From contig WRER01000009.1 in the NCBI GenBank assembly GCA_009779205.1, forward strand, positions 1 to 11,619: a stretch of DNA of 11,619 bases, given 5' to 3'. The notes below the pieces were generated by a model, which saw only the letters and a list, made by a program, of their open reading frames with translations, did not search any database and had not been told where the DNA came from. Positions 1-6,638 of the stretch are shown one piece after another. This stretch comes from Methanobacteriota archaeon (lineage in GTDB: Archaea > Halobacteriota > Methanomicrobia > Methanomicrobiales > Methanospirillaceae). The first letter of the stretch is position 1, and every line of letters starts with the position of its first letter. A program made the position numbers and the translations under genes.

Positions 1-1
1 A

Positions 2-544
2 CTTGCAATCATATGGTTTTTCCTCTCTCTTCTTGAACCATATCTCCCAACTCATGGCCTGCTGTTCATCTTTGCACTGATCTCTGGTGTTATTGCATCA
101 ACCATATATACCTGGGTTACCATGTTTGACACACCAGAATCATATGCTTGCCTGCCAATTGCAGTCAGTACACTTATAGACAGTAAATTAACTGCATTTA
201 CCATCTTTCAGCTTCTTCCACTGGTTTTTATTTCAGTAATTGCCACCCTTACTGCAGAGATTGCCTACCTCCTCCCGGCAATCGTACTCACCCTGTCGAT
301 CTCATTCTATAGTGTTGCAGTGACGGTATGGCTCTGTGGACTCTCCCCAAATACTCTGATCTACGATGTGAAGGTGATGGTACGTTATCTCGTGGTTGTG
401 GGAGTTGTGCTGGCTTTATGTATGGCGCTTGCCTTCATGAATCCCAATTTAACCCTGCTTTCAGTATTTCTCGCGATTCCCGCATGGCTGTTTATCAGAA
501 GAGCAAAAACTCATTGGGATTCGGTTGAGATAACTGGATTTTAA
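2..544 (+). CDS. Multi-spanning membrane protein, ABC-2 permease-like, 3' part only
   Basis: The reading frame is open from base 2 to the TAA at 542-544, so the N-terminus lies beyond the left edge and the ATG at 122 is an internal Met. The visible 180 residues are strongly hydrophobic, with about five likely membrane spans (visible residues about 18-39, 64-83, 89-113, 127-146 and 149-166) and a short polar tail (RRAKTHWDSVE). Two stretches, FDTPESYACLPIAVS with the following DSKLTAF, and WLCGLSPNTLIYD, recall archaeal ABC-2-type exporter permeases, in which a 'P(E)xY..LP.SV....KL.AF' loop and a 'GLSPN' turn recur. That family link is from memory and is tentative. If right, an ATP-binding partner should be encoded upstream, outside the window. 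It is convergent with the ribosomal/secY cluster and functionally unrelated to it as far as can be seen. Confidence 0.6.
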   Translation, partial: LAIIWFFLSLLEPYLPTHGLLFIFALISGVIASTIYTWVTMFDTPESYACLPIAVSTLIDSKLTAFTIFQLLPLVFISVIATLTAEIAYLLPAIVLTLSISFYSVAVTVWLCGLSPNTLIYDVKVMVRYLVVVGVVLALCMALAFMNPNLTLLSVFLAIPAWLFIRRAKTHWDSVEITGF

Positions 545-560
545 TGATGCCTAAAATGAG

Positions 561-580
561 ATCAATCTTCCTTTTTTGGT
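561..580 (+). terminator. Oligo-T tract, likely terminator of the plus-strand membrane gene
   Basis: About 20 bases after the stop codon at 542-544 the plus strand reads CTTCCTTTTTTGG, with six T in a row at 572-577. Euryarchaeal transcripts commonly end at U-rich tracts without needing a strong hairpin, so the position and composition fit. No hairpin directly precedes it. Confidence 0.4.
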
Positions 581-605
581 AACGTTGGAAAAGAAGTTGA
601 TAAAC

Positions 606-632
606 TGCGTTACATCTCGTAGGAGATACGCA
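606..632. repeat. Bulged inverted repeat (potential hairpin)
   Basis: TGCGT (606-610) and ATCTC (614-618) pair with GAGAT (623-627) and ACGCA (628-632). The loop is GTAG, and a three-base bulge, TAC (611-613), lies on one side. That gives ten base pairs in total. It lies between converging genes and could shape the 3' end of either transcript. On the plus strand it is followed by AAAAATCTG, not by T, so it is not a classic plus-strand terminator. Confidence 0.4.
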
Positions 633-693
633 AAAATCTGACTTAAACTTTTACCAACTTAAAATGATTAATTGAAGTGGCTTAATACGGAAT

Positions 694-706
694 TATGGTG
701 TAAAAA
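694..706. repeat. 13-base direct repeat, copy 1
   Basis: The sequence TATGGTGTAAAAA occurs here and again, identical, at 779-791. On the minus strand it reads TTTTTACACCATA, so each copy gives a T5 tract in the transcription direction of cmk. The flanking bases differ between the copies, so the repeat is exactly 13 bases long. Confidence 0.6.
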
Positions 707-791
707 CGTGCAATTTTGCGTAAATCTATAGAAATAAAACTTGGATCGAAAAATACTACATGATATGATGAGAAAAAGTATGGTGTAAAAA
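700..791 (-). terminator. Cluster of T5 tracts, likely terminator zone of the ribosomal/secY/cmk operon
   Basis: Reading the minus strand beyond cmk, T5 runs occur at 791-787, 777-773, 753-749 and 706-702, in otherwise AT-rich sequence 100-190 bases after the cmk stop. Serial U-rich sites are a known style of 3' end in euryarchaea. This is inference from composition; the exact end point cannot be told from sequence. Confidence 0.35.
779..791. repeat. 13-base direct repeat, copy 2
   Basis: Identical to positions 694-706 (TATGGTGTAAAAA), in the same orientation, with starts 85 bases apart. See copy 1. The second copy is preceded by AGAAAAAG, which adds another T5 on the minus strand. Confidence 0.6.
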
Positions 792-891
792 GGAACTCAT
801 ATACGAACGTTTTTGAGCTGCTCCGGATCTCTTTTCATATCAATGATCTACCATAACATGGCAGATAATAACTTGAAATGTAATATGTTGC

Positions 892-1416
892 CTAACAATG
901 AACAGCTATTGCATCAACAATGTTTGCAAGTTGTTCTGGTGAAAATTTCCCTGAATTCAGTACCAAATCATAGATATCTATAACAGAGATATCAATATCA
1001 TAATACTGACGATATCGGGTTGCTTCGCTTGCTTCACGTGCCAGTGTTTCACTTTCAGCAGTTTTTGTATCTGCACATCCATCTCTTTCATAGATCCGGG
1101 TAACACGGCATGAAATCGAAGCAAACAACCAGATCTTGATATCAACCTCAGGAATCATCCATCCAGATAATCTCCCTTCTGCAACAATCATATCTGATTT
1201 CAAAACGATAGCTCGCTGACGCTCATCAATGAGCTTATCGACGCTGGGATCTTCCTCACAGAGTAGTCCAAACTCAGTCAGAGATAGGGAACGTTCGGCT
1301 GCCATCGAACGAAAGACCTCTCCTGCCGATACATATTCACAGTTGTACCGATCAGCGAGCATTTTTCCAAGTGTCGTTGTGCCACTTCCGGGAAGCCCGC
1401 TAATCGTAATTCTCAT
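892..1416 (-). CDS. cmk: Cytidylate (CMP) kinase, archaeal type
   Basis: Transfers a phosphate from ATP to CMP or dCMP in pyrimidine nucleotide salvage and CTP supply; cytosolic. The 174-residue protein begins MRITISGLPGSGTTT, with a P-loop at residues 7-15 whose SGTTT ending (no usual Lys-Ser/Thr) is typical of archaeal Cmk. The VAEGRLSGWM segment (about 78-87) and an EATRYRQYYDIDI motif (about 131-143) are family marks for nucleotide binding and the C-terminal active-site helix. The open frame reaches 1473, but the ATG at 1416 is chosen because a full GGAGGT lies five bases upstream and the first 19 codons of the longer version overlap the previous gene. Its ATG overlaps the upstream TGA (TGATG). 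It is the last gene of the minus-strand run. In many euryarchaea eL34, eL14 or cbf5 genes follow here; none does. Confidence 0.93.
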   Translation of the reverse strand: MRITISGLPGSGTTTLGKMLADRYNCEYVSAGEVFRSMAAERSLSLTEFGLLCEEDPSVDKLIDERQRAIVLKSDMIVAEGRLSGWMIPEVDIKIWLFASISCRVTRIYERDGCADTKTAESETLAREASEATRYRQYYDIDISVIDIYDLVLNSGKFSPEQLANIVDAIAVHC

Positions 1417-2036
1417 CACATACCTCCGATGTCGAGACCTTTTCGAATAACCTGAGATATCACAAGAGAGCACAGCATATACCAGATAATCCAGGCTGGG
1501 ATGACATCAAAAAGAATAGGATCCACCAGATGCACGGTGCCTGTAAATGGCATCGTAATATACGTATCAAAATGTGCAAGACGATAGTACAGCCAGAAAA
1601 AGATTGGCAGTGTAATCACCATAATATATCCCATTGGTTTAAACTGCTGCTGAGTCATCTCCAGCTGATCCTGCATCATCGCATTGCGTCTGGTCTCAAG
1701 CTTTTTGAGTTGCTTTTCATCCTTCGCCAGTGCTGCACTACGATATTCTTTATTAAACTCCTTCATCTTCTCCTGAGTTCTCTTCATCAGATCATAATCA
1801 ATCGTATATTTCTGCAAAAGTGAAGCGTACAGTCCAGTACACACAGAAAGAACGATAATTACGATATAGAATGGAGCATCGAGAAAGAGAATAAGCGGCC
1901 CTAAAATCAGCTCGAGCGTCTCTCCAATACCAACTCGAATTGGTTCAATTGATGCAATCAGCAAAAACCCCATTGGAATGAGCAGGGGTGCCATTGGTAG
2001 GCCAACAGAGGAAGAAGAACGCTCAGAACTTGCCAT
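1416..2036 (-). CDS. DUF106 membrane protein, EMC3/TMCO1/Oxa1-YidC superfamily insertase
   Basis: Probable membrane-protein insertase: archaeal DUF106 proteins are the recognised homologues of EMC3, TMCO1 and Oxa1/YidC. The 206-residue chain has an N-terminal hydrophobic stretch (about 15-31), a membrane span at about 55-75, a charged coiled-coil segment at about 82-130 rich in Lys/Glu/Gln, then spans at about 135-152 and 176-196. A cytosolic coiled coil between the first and second core spans matches the family plan. GTG 2045 and ATG 2042 are in frame, but the ATG at 2036 is preferred because GGTGAT lies four bases before it, overlapping the adkA stop. The first residues (ASSERSSSS) are polar and low in complexity. 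The position between adkA and cmk and downstream of secY is conserved in euryarchaea and supports a role with the Sec channel. The exact substrates are unknown. Confidence 0.88.
   Translation of the reverse strand: MASSERSSSSVGLPMAPLLIPMGFLLIASIEPIRVGIGETLELILGPLILFLDAPFYIVIIVLSVCTGLYASLLQKYTIDYDLMKRTQEKMKEFNKEYRSAALAKDEKQLKKLETRRNAMMQDQLEMTQQQFKPMGYIMVITLPIFFWLYYRLAHFDTYITMPFTGTVHLVDPILFDVIPAWIIWYMLCSLVISQVIRKGLDIGGM
1422..1427 (-). promoter_or_regulatory. Shine-Dalgarno GGAGGT that sets the cmk start
   Basis: A six-base match to the archaeal anti-SD lies five bases before the ATG at 1416 and inside the last codons of the DUF106 gene. It rules out the longer frame starting at 1473 as the main product. 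Confidence 0.8.
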
Positions 2037-2041
2037 ACTCA

Positions 2042-2614
2042 TCACCGAAGCACTGCTGCCAACGCCTCAACAGAATGAGTCAATAAAAAGTCTGCATTTT
2101 CTACGTATAGCACTGTACATCCAGTCAGCATGGCATATGACGCTGCTACTGCACGGTTGAATTGCTGATGATCACGAATAGAACGGGCACCTTCTATATC
2201 TCGAAGACGTGATTCATCACTAAACCTTCGTCGCAGGATCTGATCATCATCAGCCTCTACAAGCACGACGATATCTGGCATGAGATCACGAAGTACCCAT
2301 TCAGGAAGTCCAGGCAGAAATCCTGCCGGAGTCTTAACTGATGCATGGGTATCAATAATGACGTTTCCCTCTATTTTTGCAATCTGCTGCGATGCTTCAC
2401 GCTGCAACGCCTTCTGCTGGTCTTTACTGAGGCTTCGCATCTCATCGCGATTCTGCACAAGATTACTTGCCTTAGCAACGTCAAACATAAATGATCCAAA
2501 ACTGATGTTTAGATATAAAATATTCTCATTTGCCAATTTCTCAATTGTTTCATTAATCACAGATGTTTTTCCAACACCGGGAACACCTGTAATAATAACT
2601 TTCTTACCTGCCAT
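2042..2614 (-). CDS. adkA: Adenylate kinase, archaeal AdkA type
   Basis: Catalyses ATP + AMP to 2 ADP in the cytosol. The 190-residue protein starts MAGKKVIITGVPGVGKTSV with a canonical P-loop (GVPGVGKTS, residues 10-18). The IIDTHASVKTP segment (about 86-96), followed by AGFLPGLP, is diagnostic of the archaeal trimeric AdkA family rather than bacterial Adk. The lid/catalytic Arg region (RRRFSDESRLRD, about 128-139) and RDHQQFNR (147-154) follow. The length is that of the family (about 190). It is the first gene after the only long gap in the cluster and may have its own promoter. Its stop overlaps the region that serves as Shine-Dalgarno for the next gene. The adjacent kinase cmk suggests one nucleotide-kinase sub-operon with DUF106. 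Confidence 0.95.
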   Translation of the reverse strand: MAGKKVIITGVPGVGKTSVINETIEKLANENILYLNISFGSFMFDVAKASNLVQNRDEMRSLSKDQQKALQREASQQIAKIEGNVIIDTHASVKTPAGFLPGLPEWVLRDLMPDIVVLVEADDDQILRRRFSDESRLRDIEGARSIRDHQQFNRAVAASYAMLTGCTVLYVENADFLLTHSVEALAAVLR

Positions 2615-2642
2615 AATAGATCATCCAAAATAAAAGTGGGAA

Positions 2643-2665
2643 ACTATGTAGTAGATCTACATAGT
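2643..2665 (-). promoter_or_regulatory. 9-bp inverted repeat between secY and adkA: hairpin terminator or operator
   Basis: ACTATGTAG (2643-2651) and CTACATAGT (2657-2665) form perfect 9-bp arms around a five-base spacer. On the minus strand the second arm is followed by TTTCCCACTTTTATTTTGG, a T-rich run as in a terminator. The same palindrome lies about 15-45 bases downstream of a TATA-like sequence, where an archaeal repressor operator would sit. Sequence alone cannot separate these roles. Confidence 0.5.
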
Positions 2666-2679
2666 ATTATACCCATGCA

Positions 2680-2687
2680 TATATTAA
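2680..2687 (-). promoter_or_regulatory. TATA-like box A, possible internal promoter for adkA-DUF106-cmk
   Basis: The minus strand reads CCATTAATATATGCATGGG; TTAATATA resembles the methanogen box A. It lies just after the secY stop and about 66-73 bases before the adkA ATG. A start site about 25 bases downstream would fall in the inverted repeat. The AAACC just upstream is only a weak match to a BRE. AT-rich spacers give such matches by chance, hence modest confidence. Confidence 0.35.
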
Positions 2688-2691
2688 TGGT

Positions 2692-4131
2692 TTATTCTTT
2701 TCCAAAGAAGCTGCGCATAAATGGATACATTTCCATAATTTGCTGCGATGCAATCTCTTCATACAATCGATAGGTAATACTGACCGTAAGAAGCAGCCCA
2801 GTACCTGAAACCGCACCAACCACACCAAAGAGGTTTGCAATCACAGACATCAATCCAACGAAGATACCACCGATAACCGTGACACGGGGAATATATCTGT
2901 CAAGCACTTTTTCAAGAACCATAGGACTTCGTCTGTATCCAGGGATTGACATACCAGATCGTTGAATCTGACGAGCAACAGATTTTGAGTCGAGACCTGC
3001 AGTCTTTACCCAGAACAGAGCAAACAGAGCACCTCCAACAATCATTATGGTACAATCAATACCGATACGAAGTATAACCTGCCATGGAGCCTGTGTACCG
3101 ACATAGTTTGCTGTCCACCACATCCATTCAGAAGGGAAGTTAATCGGTGCAAGATACCACATGAGCCCACTTACAGGCTTTGAACTCTCAAATACACCAA
3201 AGATAGTGACGCCCATATTGTTCAGGAGCATTCCTACCATCTGAACATTTGCCTGTAAGACACGCACCAGAATCATTGGAAGGACACTGGCATAAATCAG
3301 TTTTACAGGGAAGCGTGCACGAGCTCCACGGACCTGAGTATGAGCAAGCGGGATCTCAACACGTGTAGATTCAAAGTATACAATGATAAAGAAGATACCA
3401 ATTGTCGTAATCAATGCAACCAGTTCAGAACCGTAATACTGCAGGAAATTTGCACCATCAAACAAAATGGCGAAAAATCGCGGTATCAGACCAACCGGAT
3501 ACATGTCACTAACTGGGGCCCAGTTGATGAAACCATTCACAAGTCCTTGTGAAATACCAGCGATAATGAACAGACCAACACCAGATCCAATGCCCCACTT
3601 CGTTACCACTTCATCCATGAACACGATCAGCAAACCACCGATACATACCTGGAAAAAGATCAAAAGTGTCACAAGTGCCGTATTTCCCCCGAAAAAGGCT
3701 ATGGCAATTGTTGGATCCGGTAATAAAAAGCCACCAAGCACCATTGGGACAGCTTCGATAATGATCATCGCAAAGATCATGACCTTCTGAAGACCCATGT
3801 ACTGAACTTGGCCGCGAGGATCAGTGGTATCGATCTGAATCAGATCTGCACCTTTTAACAGCTGTAATACGATAGATGCCGTAACAATTGGTCCGATACC
3901 AAGGTGAACAATAGAACCACTGGCACCTGCAAGTAATGCACGATAATACTCAAAAAGGTCCTGAGACGATGGATCGAGCCCAAAGACATTGATGTTTGTT
4001 AGAACAAAGTAAATAACAAGAATTGCAGCAGTCCATGCAAGCTTGCTTTTGAAGTGAATATGACCTTCCGGACCACGTACAGCTGGCATTTTTGCCAGAA
4101 GTGGCTCCCATTGGTCCAACATTTCTCCCAT
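2692..4131 (-). CDS. secY: Preprotein translocase channel subunit SecY
   Basis: Pore subunit of the SecYE-beta translocon in the cytoplasmic membrane, homologous to Sec61-alpha; it passes or inserts nascent proteins. The 479-residue chain has about ten membrane spans. Visible family marks are the plug/TM2 region (LLAGASGSIVHLGIGPIVTA), with small and Ile pore-ring residues, GIGSGVGLFIIAGI in TM4-5, the cytosolic loop HTQVRGARARFPVKLIY before TM7, and the ribosome-binding loop region (ARQIQRSGMSIPGYRR) before TM9. The in-frame GTG at 4140 is rejected for ATG 4131, because AGGTGG lies five bases before the latter and overlaps that GTG; a further in-frame ATG is at 4122. It is the last gene of the spc-like block, 26 bases after uL15. 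The sequence appears complete, with no frameshift. Confidence 0.97.
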   Translation of the reverse strand: MGEMLDQWEPLLAKMPAVRGPEGHIHFKSKLAWTAAILVIYFVLTNINVFGLDPSSQDLFEYYRALLAGASGSIVHLGIGPIVTASIVLQLLKGADLIQIDTTDPRGQVQYMGLQKVMIFAMIIIEAVPMVLGGFLLPDPTIAIAFFGGNTALVTLLIFFQVCIGGLLIVFMDEVVTKWGIGSGVGLFIIAGISQGLVNGFINWAPVSDMYPVGLIPRFFAILFDGANFLQYYGSELVALITTIGIFFIIVYFESTRVEIPLAHTQVRGARARFPVKLIYASVLPMILVRVLQANVQMVGMLLNNMGVTIFGVFESSKPVSGLMWYLAPINFPSEWMWWTANYVGTQAPWQVILRIGIDCTIMIVGGALFALFWVKTAGLDSKSVARQIQRSGMSIPGYRRSPMVLEKVLDRYIPRVTVIGGIFVGLMSVIANLFGVVGAVSGTGLLLTVSITYRLYEEIASQQIMEMYPFMRSFFGKE

Positions 4132-4136
4132 AATAC

Positions 4137-4142
4137 CCACCT
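4137..4142 (-). promoter_or_regulatory. Shine-Dalgarno AGGTGG that sets the secY start
   Basis: Five bases separate AGGTGG from the ATG at 4131. The site contains the alternative GTG at 4140, which could not serve as start and Shine-Dalgarno at once and has no good Shine-Dalgarno of its own. Confidence 0.7.
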
Positions 4143-4157
4143 GAAAAAGATAGGGCT

Positions 4158-4583
4158 TTAGGCGACGACAGTCTGTCCGCCCTGTGCCTCAATCTTTGAA
4201 ACTGCCTGCTCTGAAAATGCTTTTGCAGTAACGTGTAATCTCTGTGTCACCTTGCCGCCACCCAAGATCTTCTCAATACCCAAATCTTCGGCATTAATGA
4301 CGATCGCTCCATCGGACTCCTGTGCTTTGCCGATCTTGACAAGATGCTGTGCCATCTGATCGAGTTCTGAAACATCAATAACAGCATCAACAGGAGATTT
4401 TAAAGACCGAAATCCCATTTTTCGATAGACATAACCTTGCTCAAGGTACACTCGAACAAAGTGATGCTTGCAACCACCACTATTTCCACGGCCACCACGG
4501 TTTCCTGCCCCACGGCGGTTTTTATGTGTTCCACCACCACAGGTTCGAGAACCACGATACTTAGAACGCTTATTTACTGGCAT
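4158..4583 (-). CDS. rpl15p: Large-subunit ribosomal protein uL15
   Basis: Late-assembly protein of the 50S subunit that contacts 23S rRNA domains through a long basic tail. The 141 residues open with the Gly/Arg-rich extension expected of the family ([20 protein letters not shown], residues 11-30), followed by the globular part ending in [18 protein letters not shown]. The length fits archaeal uL15. It starts three bases after uL30, whose stop TGA lies within the GAGGTGA that acts as the Shine-Dalgarno here, so translation is probably coupled. Confidence 0.96.
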   Translation of the reverse strand: MPVNKRSKYRGSRTCGGGTHKNRRGAGNRGGRGNSGGCKHHFVRVYLEQGYVYRKMGFRSLKSPVDAVIDVSELDQMAQHLVKIGKAQESDGAIVINAEDLGIEKILGGGKVTQRLHVTAKAFSEQAVSKIEAQGGQTVVA

Positions 4584-4586
4584 ATT

Positions 4587-5048
4587 TCACCTCATTCTGT
4601 ATAGTAGCGAGTTTATTGCTTCACCGTGATACCCAAGTGATCCACCCTGTTGAAACGTTCGTTTCGTTGTTTTGTGACCTTTACGAGGTGGGTGAAGTCT
4701 TAAAACCGGCTTAAGATCTGGAATATCTGTCATGCGGGCATTTCCTTCTGTAAGTGCCCGAGCAAACTCGCCAATATCTCCATACTGAGAGTTTTCCTTG
4801 ATATGTGCATCAGTCAGACGGATATTCCTAGTTAGACGGCCACGGTTGCGTAGCAGCTCCTCAAGTACTTCTGCATTAATCTCTCCCCATGCAATGTAAT
4901 CCTTGACTTTGCGAATCATACCGATATATGCCGGAGTGTCAGGAATAAGCACGCAATGATTAATATGATGGAGTCGAAGCATCTTCAGCGTGTCTTTAAT
5001 ATCGCCACGGGTATTTACCGTTCCGCGAACCTGGACAAGCACAAACAT
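4587..5048 (-). CDS. rpl30p: Large-subunit ribosomal protein uL30
   Basis: 50S protein on the central protuberance side near 5S rRNA. The 153-residue length is the long archaeal/eukaryotic form (bacterial uL30 is about 60). [14 protein letters not shown] and the LRLHHINHCVLIPDTPAYIGMI stretch are the ferredoxin-like core. LRLHPPRKGHKTTKR and a GGSLGYHG tail are archaeal marks. The ATG overlaps the uS5 stop (TAATG), and the Shine-Dalgarno AGGAGGAG comes from the last uS5 codons. Confidence 0.96.
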   Translation of the reverse strand: MFVLVQVRGTVNTRGDIKDTLKMLRLHHINHCVLIPDTPAYIGMIRKVKDYIAWGEINAEVLEELLRNRGRLTRNIRLTDAHIKENSQYGDIGEFARALTEGNARMTDIPDLKPVLRLHPPRKGHKTTKRTFQQGGSLGYHGEAINSLLYRMR

Positions 5049-5665
5049 TACTCTTCTCCTCCTAGCCGCACCATATTTGTTGCATTTAATGCATTATAAA
5101 TGGCTTTTGCATAGTTTATGGTAGTTCGAGTCTGACCACGGGTATGAACCCATACATCACGAATACCTGCAAGTTCAAGTACCTTTTTTCCAATATCTCC
5201 AGTTACAAGGCCGATACCTTGTGGAGCAGGTTTTAACGCAATTCGGACACTTCCAGCTGAACCTTCAACAAGCATTGGAATTGAGTGCTGTTTTGAGCAT
5301 CCACATTCCCAAGAGCCACAGCCACGTTTCACCTTAATCAGATTCATCTTGGCATCAACAATTGCTTTTTTGATGGCATCTCCGACTTGTGAATCTTTTG
5401 CCTGCCCGTATCCAATATATCCATCCTTATTACCGACAACAACAACTGCTCTAAACTTCACACGACGTCCAGAGTCAGTCATACGCTGTACCATATTGAT
5501 GTCGAGCACCTCATCGATGAGGTCTGGAAGAAATGCGTCGACGATCTCAGGTTCCTTGATGGGTTTCCTACTGGCCAGCACCTCATCTATGCTTTTGATC
5601 TCGCCGGCTAATACCTGCCGTCCAAGACCCGTCCGAGGTACCCATTCTGATTTTTCATATGCCAT
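5048..5665 (-). CDS. rps5p: Small-subunit ribosomal protein uS5
   Basis: 30S protein near the decoding centre and mRNA entry, with effects on fidelity. The 205-residue chain contains the double-stranded-RNA-binding-like fold ([17 protein letters not shown], about 74-90) and the ribosomal S5 C-terminal domain (about 128-200). The Cys-rich [10 protein letters not shown] (about 115-124) is typical of archaeal and eukaryotic uS5. It starts two bases after the uL18 stop, with AAGGAG about 11 bases upstream inside uL18. Its last codons (LGGEE) provide the Shine-Dalgarno for uL30. Confidence 0.96.
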   Translation of the reverse strand: MAYEKSEWVPRTGLGRQVLAGEIKSIDEVLASRKPIKEPEIVDAFLPDLIDEVLDINMVQRMTDSGRRVKFRAVVVVGNKDGYIGYGQAKDSQVGDAIKKAIVDAKMNLIKVKRGCGSWECGCSKQHSIPMLVEGSAGSVRIALKPAPQGIGLVTGDIGKKVLELAGIRDVWVHTRGQTRTTINYAKAIYNALNATNMVRLGGEE

Positions 5666-5667
5666 TG

Positions 5668-6192
5668 TCAGTTCAGCTCCTTGCGGATAGCATCAATGAC
5701 TGTTTTTACATTTTCAGGCAGATTTGACTTCTTATCGTCATAATCTGCGATGTGCTGTCCCATACATCGCTCATTAGATGGAAGGATCTCCTCTCCATGA
5801 GGAATCTCCATGCCTGTCTCAACAGCTCCTTTGAGGGCTGCAAAAACACGAGCACCACGACGGGCTCGGTGAAGACCGATATCTAAAATTGCCTCAGGTT
5901 CGTCCTTGTTTAAGCATCGCACTGCAAAGAGCATACCTGTTAAATATGCCGCAGGTGTGCTGGAAAGCGAACCGGTATATCCATAATTACGAAGCTCACT
6001 TGAATGTGCAGAGGCAAATGTCTTGTCTCCAATTATTTCTGCGCGAACTAATTGACAGATAACATGTCGGTTTGTTTTACGCACAACCATACGAGGTGAC
6101 TCAGAAACAACAAGTCGTGTTCGTGCGTGGTAGTTTGTACGACCTTCATGTCGTCGTCGAAACGGTACAAAATACCGCGGACCTGTTGCCAT
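5668..6192 (-). CDS. rpl18p: Large-subunit ribosomal protein uL18
   Basis: 5S rRNA-binding protein of the central protuberance, working with uL5. The 174 residues match the archaeal length. Basic N-terminus [21 protein letters not shown], then [18 protein letters not shown] and the [23 protein letters not shown] stretch, are family marks. The ATG overlaps the eL19 TAA (TAATG), and the GGGAGGGTGA Shine-Dalgarno is made of eL19's last codons. Confidence 0.96.
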   Translation of the reverse strand: MATGPRYFVPFRRRHEGRTNYHARTRLVVSESPRMVVRKTNRHVICQLVRAEIIGDKTFASAHSSELRNYGYTGSLSSTPAAYLTGMLFAVRCLNKDEPEAILDIGLHRARRGARVFAALKGAVETGMEIPHGEEILPSNERCMGQHIADYDDKKSNLPENVKTVIDAIRKELN

Positions 6193-6638
6193 TACTTCAC
6201 CCTCCCGATATCAACCTGAGCTTTCAAATGTGCTACCGTTCTGAATTGGCCACCAGCGGCCTTGCGATAAAATACACGATAGGTCGAGCGGTCGATCTCT
6301 CCAGTTTCACGCATATCACGCAGTACTTTTCGCTGTGCACGAATTTTTTGGATCCAGCGTCTTTTTGAAGGATTTCTCGCACCTACAGTACCTCTTCGGC
6401 GACCTGGTCCTTTACAATGACCATAGGCACGCTTTGCCATACGAGCACGAGCTCGCCCACGTGAAACACCTTTTTTCTGATGAGCAGCAATTGTTCCATT
6501 TTCAATTAAGTCGCGGATCTCGTCACGAGAGATCGCTTTATCGATATCACTGATCTGTGAATTATCTATCCAGACACGATTTACACCACATTTCAAGATT
6601 GAGGCTGCAAGTCGTTTTTGACTTTTCAGATGGGTCAT
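6192..6638 (-). CDS. rpl19e: Large-subunit ribosomal protein eL19
   Basis: Archaeal/eukaryotic-specific 50S protein with a long basic helix that reaches toward the small subunit. 148 residues, as usual for archaea. The N-terminal part (LKSQKRLAASILKCGVNRVW) and the Arg/Gly-rich centre (GVSRGRARARMAKRAYGHCK, then GPGRRRGT) are clear family signatures. Its ATGA start overlaps the eL32 stop by four bases, and the Shine-Dalgarno lies in eL32's acidic-tail codons. Confidence 0.96.
   Translation of the reverse strand: MTHLKSQKRLAASILKCGVNRVWIDNSQISDIDKAISRDEIRDLIENGTIAAHQKKGVSRGRARARMAKRAYGHCKGPGRRRGTVGARNPSKRRWIQKIRAQRKVLRDMRETGEIDRSTYRVFYRKAAGGQFRTVAHLKAQVDIGRVK

Larger units (their letters stand above)
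545..891. other. Convergent intergenic region, no supported gene
   Basis: This 347-base stretch separates the end of the plus-strand membrane protein from the end of cmk on the minus strand. It is clearly more AT-rich than its flanks and has many stops in all frames. It contains a T6 run, a bulged hairpin, two copies of a 13-base direct repeat and several A5 runs that read as T5 on the minus strand. These fit two facing transcription terminators. I see no tRNA, CRISPR or convincing small ORF. An unrecognised small RNA cannot be ruled out. Confidence 0.7.

Noticed and set aside
122-124. ATG as the start of the left-hand plus-strand gene
   Set aside because: The frame stays open to base 2 and codes for another likely membrane span, so the true start is beyond the window.
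694-791. Possible CRISPR-like repeats
   Set aside because: Only two 13-base copies, too short and too few, with no regular spacers or cas genes nearby.
1417-1473. N-terminal extension of Cmk from 1473
   Set aside because: The extra 19 residues lie within the DUF106 coding region, do not resemble Cmk, and a full GGAGGT points to ATG 1416.
3950-4192. Minus-strand ORF across the uL15-secY junction, considered as a frameshifted or fused gene
   Set aside because: Both uL15 and SecY are complete in their own frames with proper stop and Shine-Dalgarno; the ORF is a shadow in another frame.
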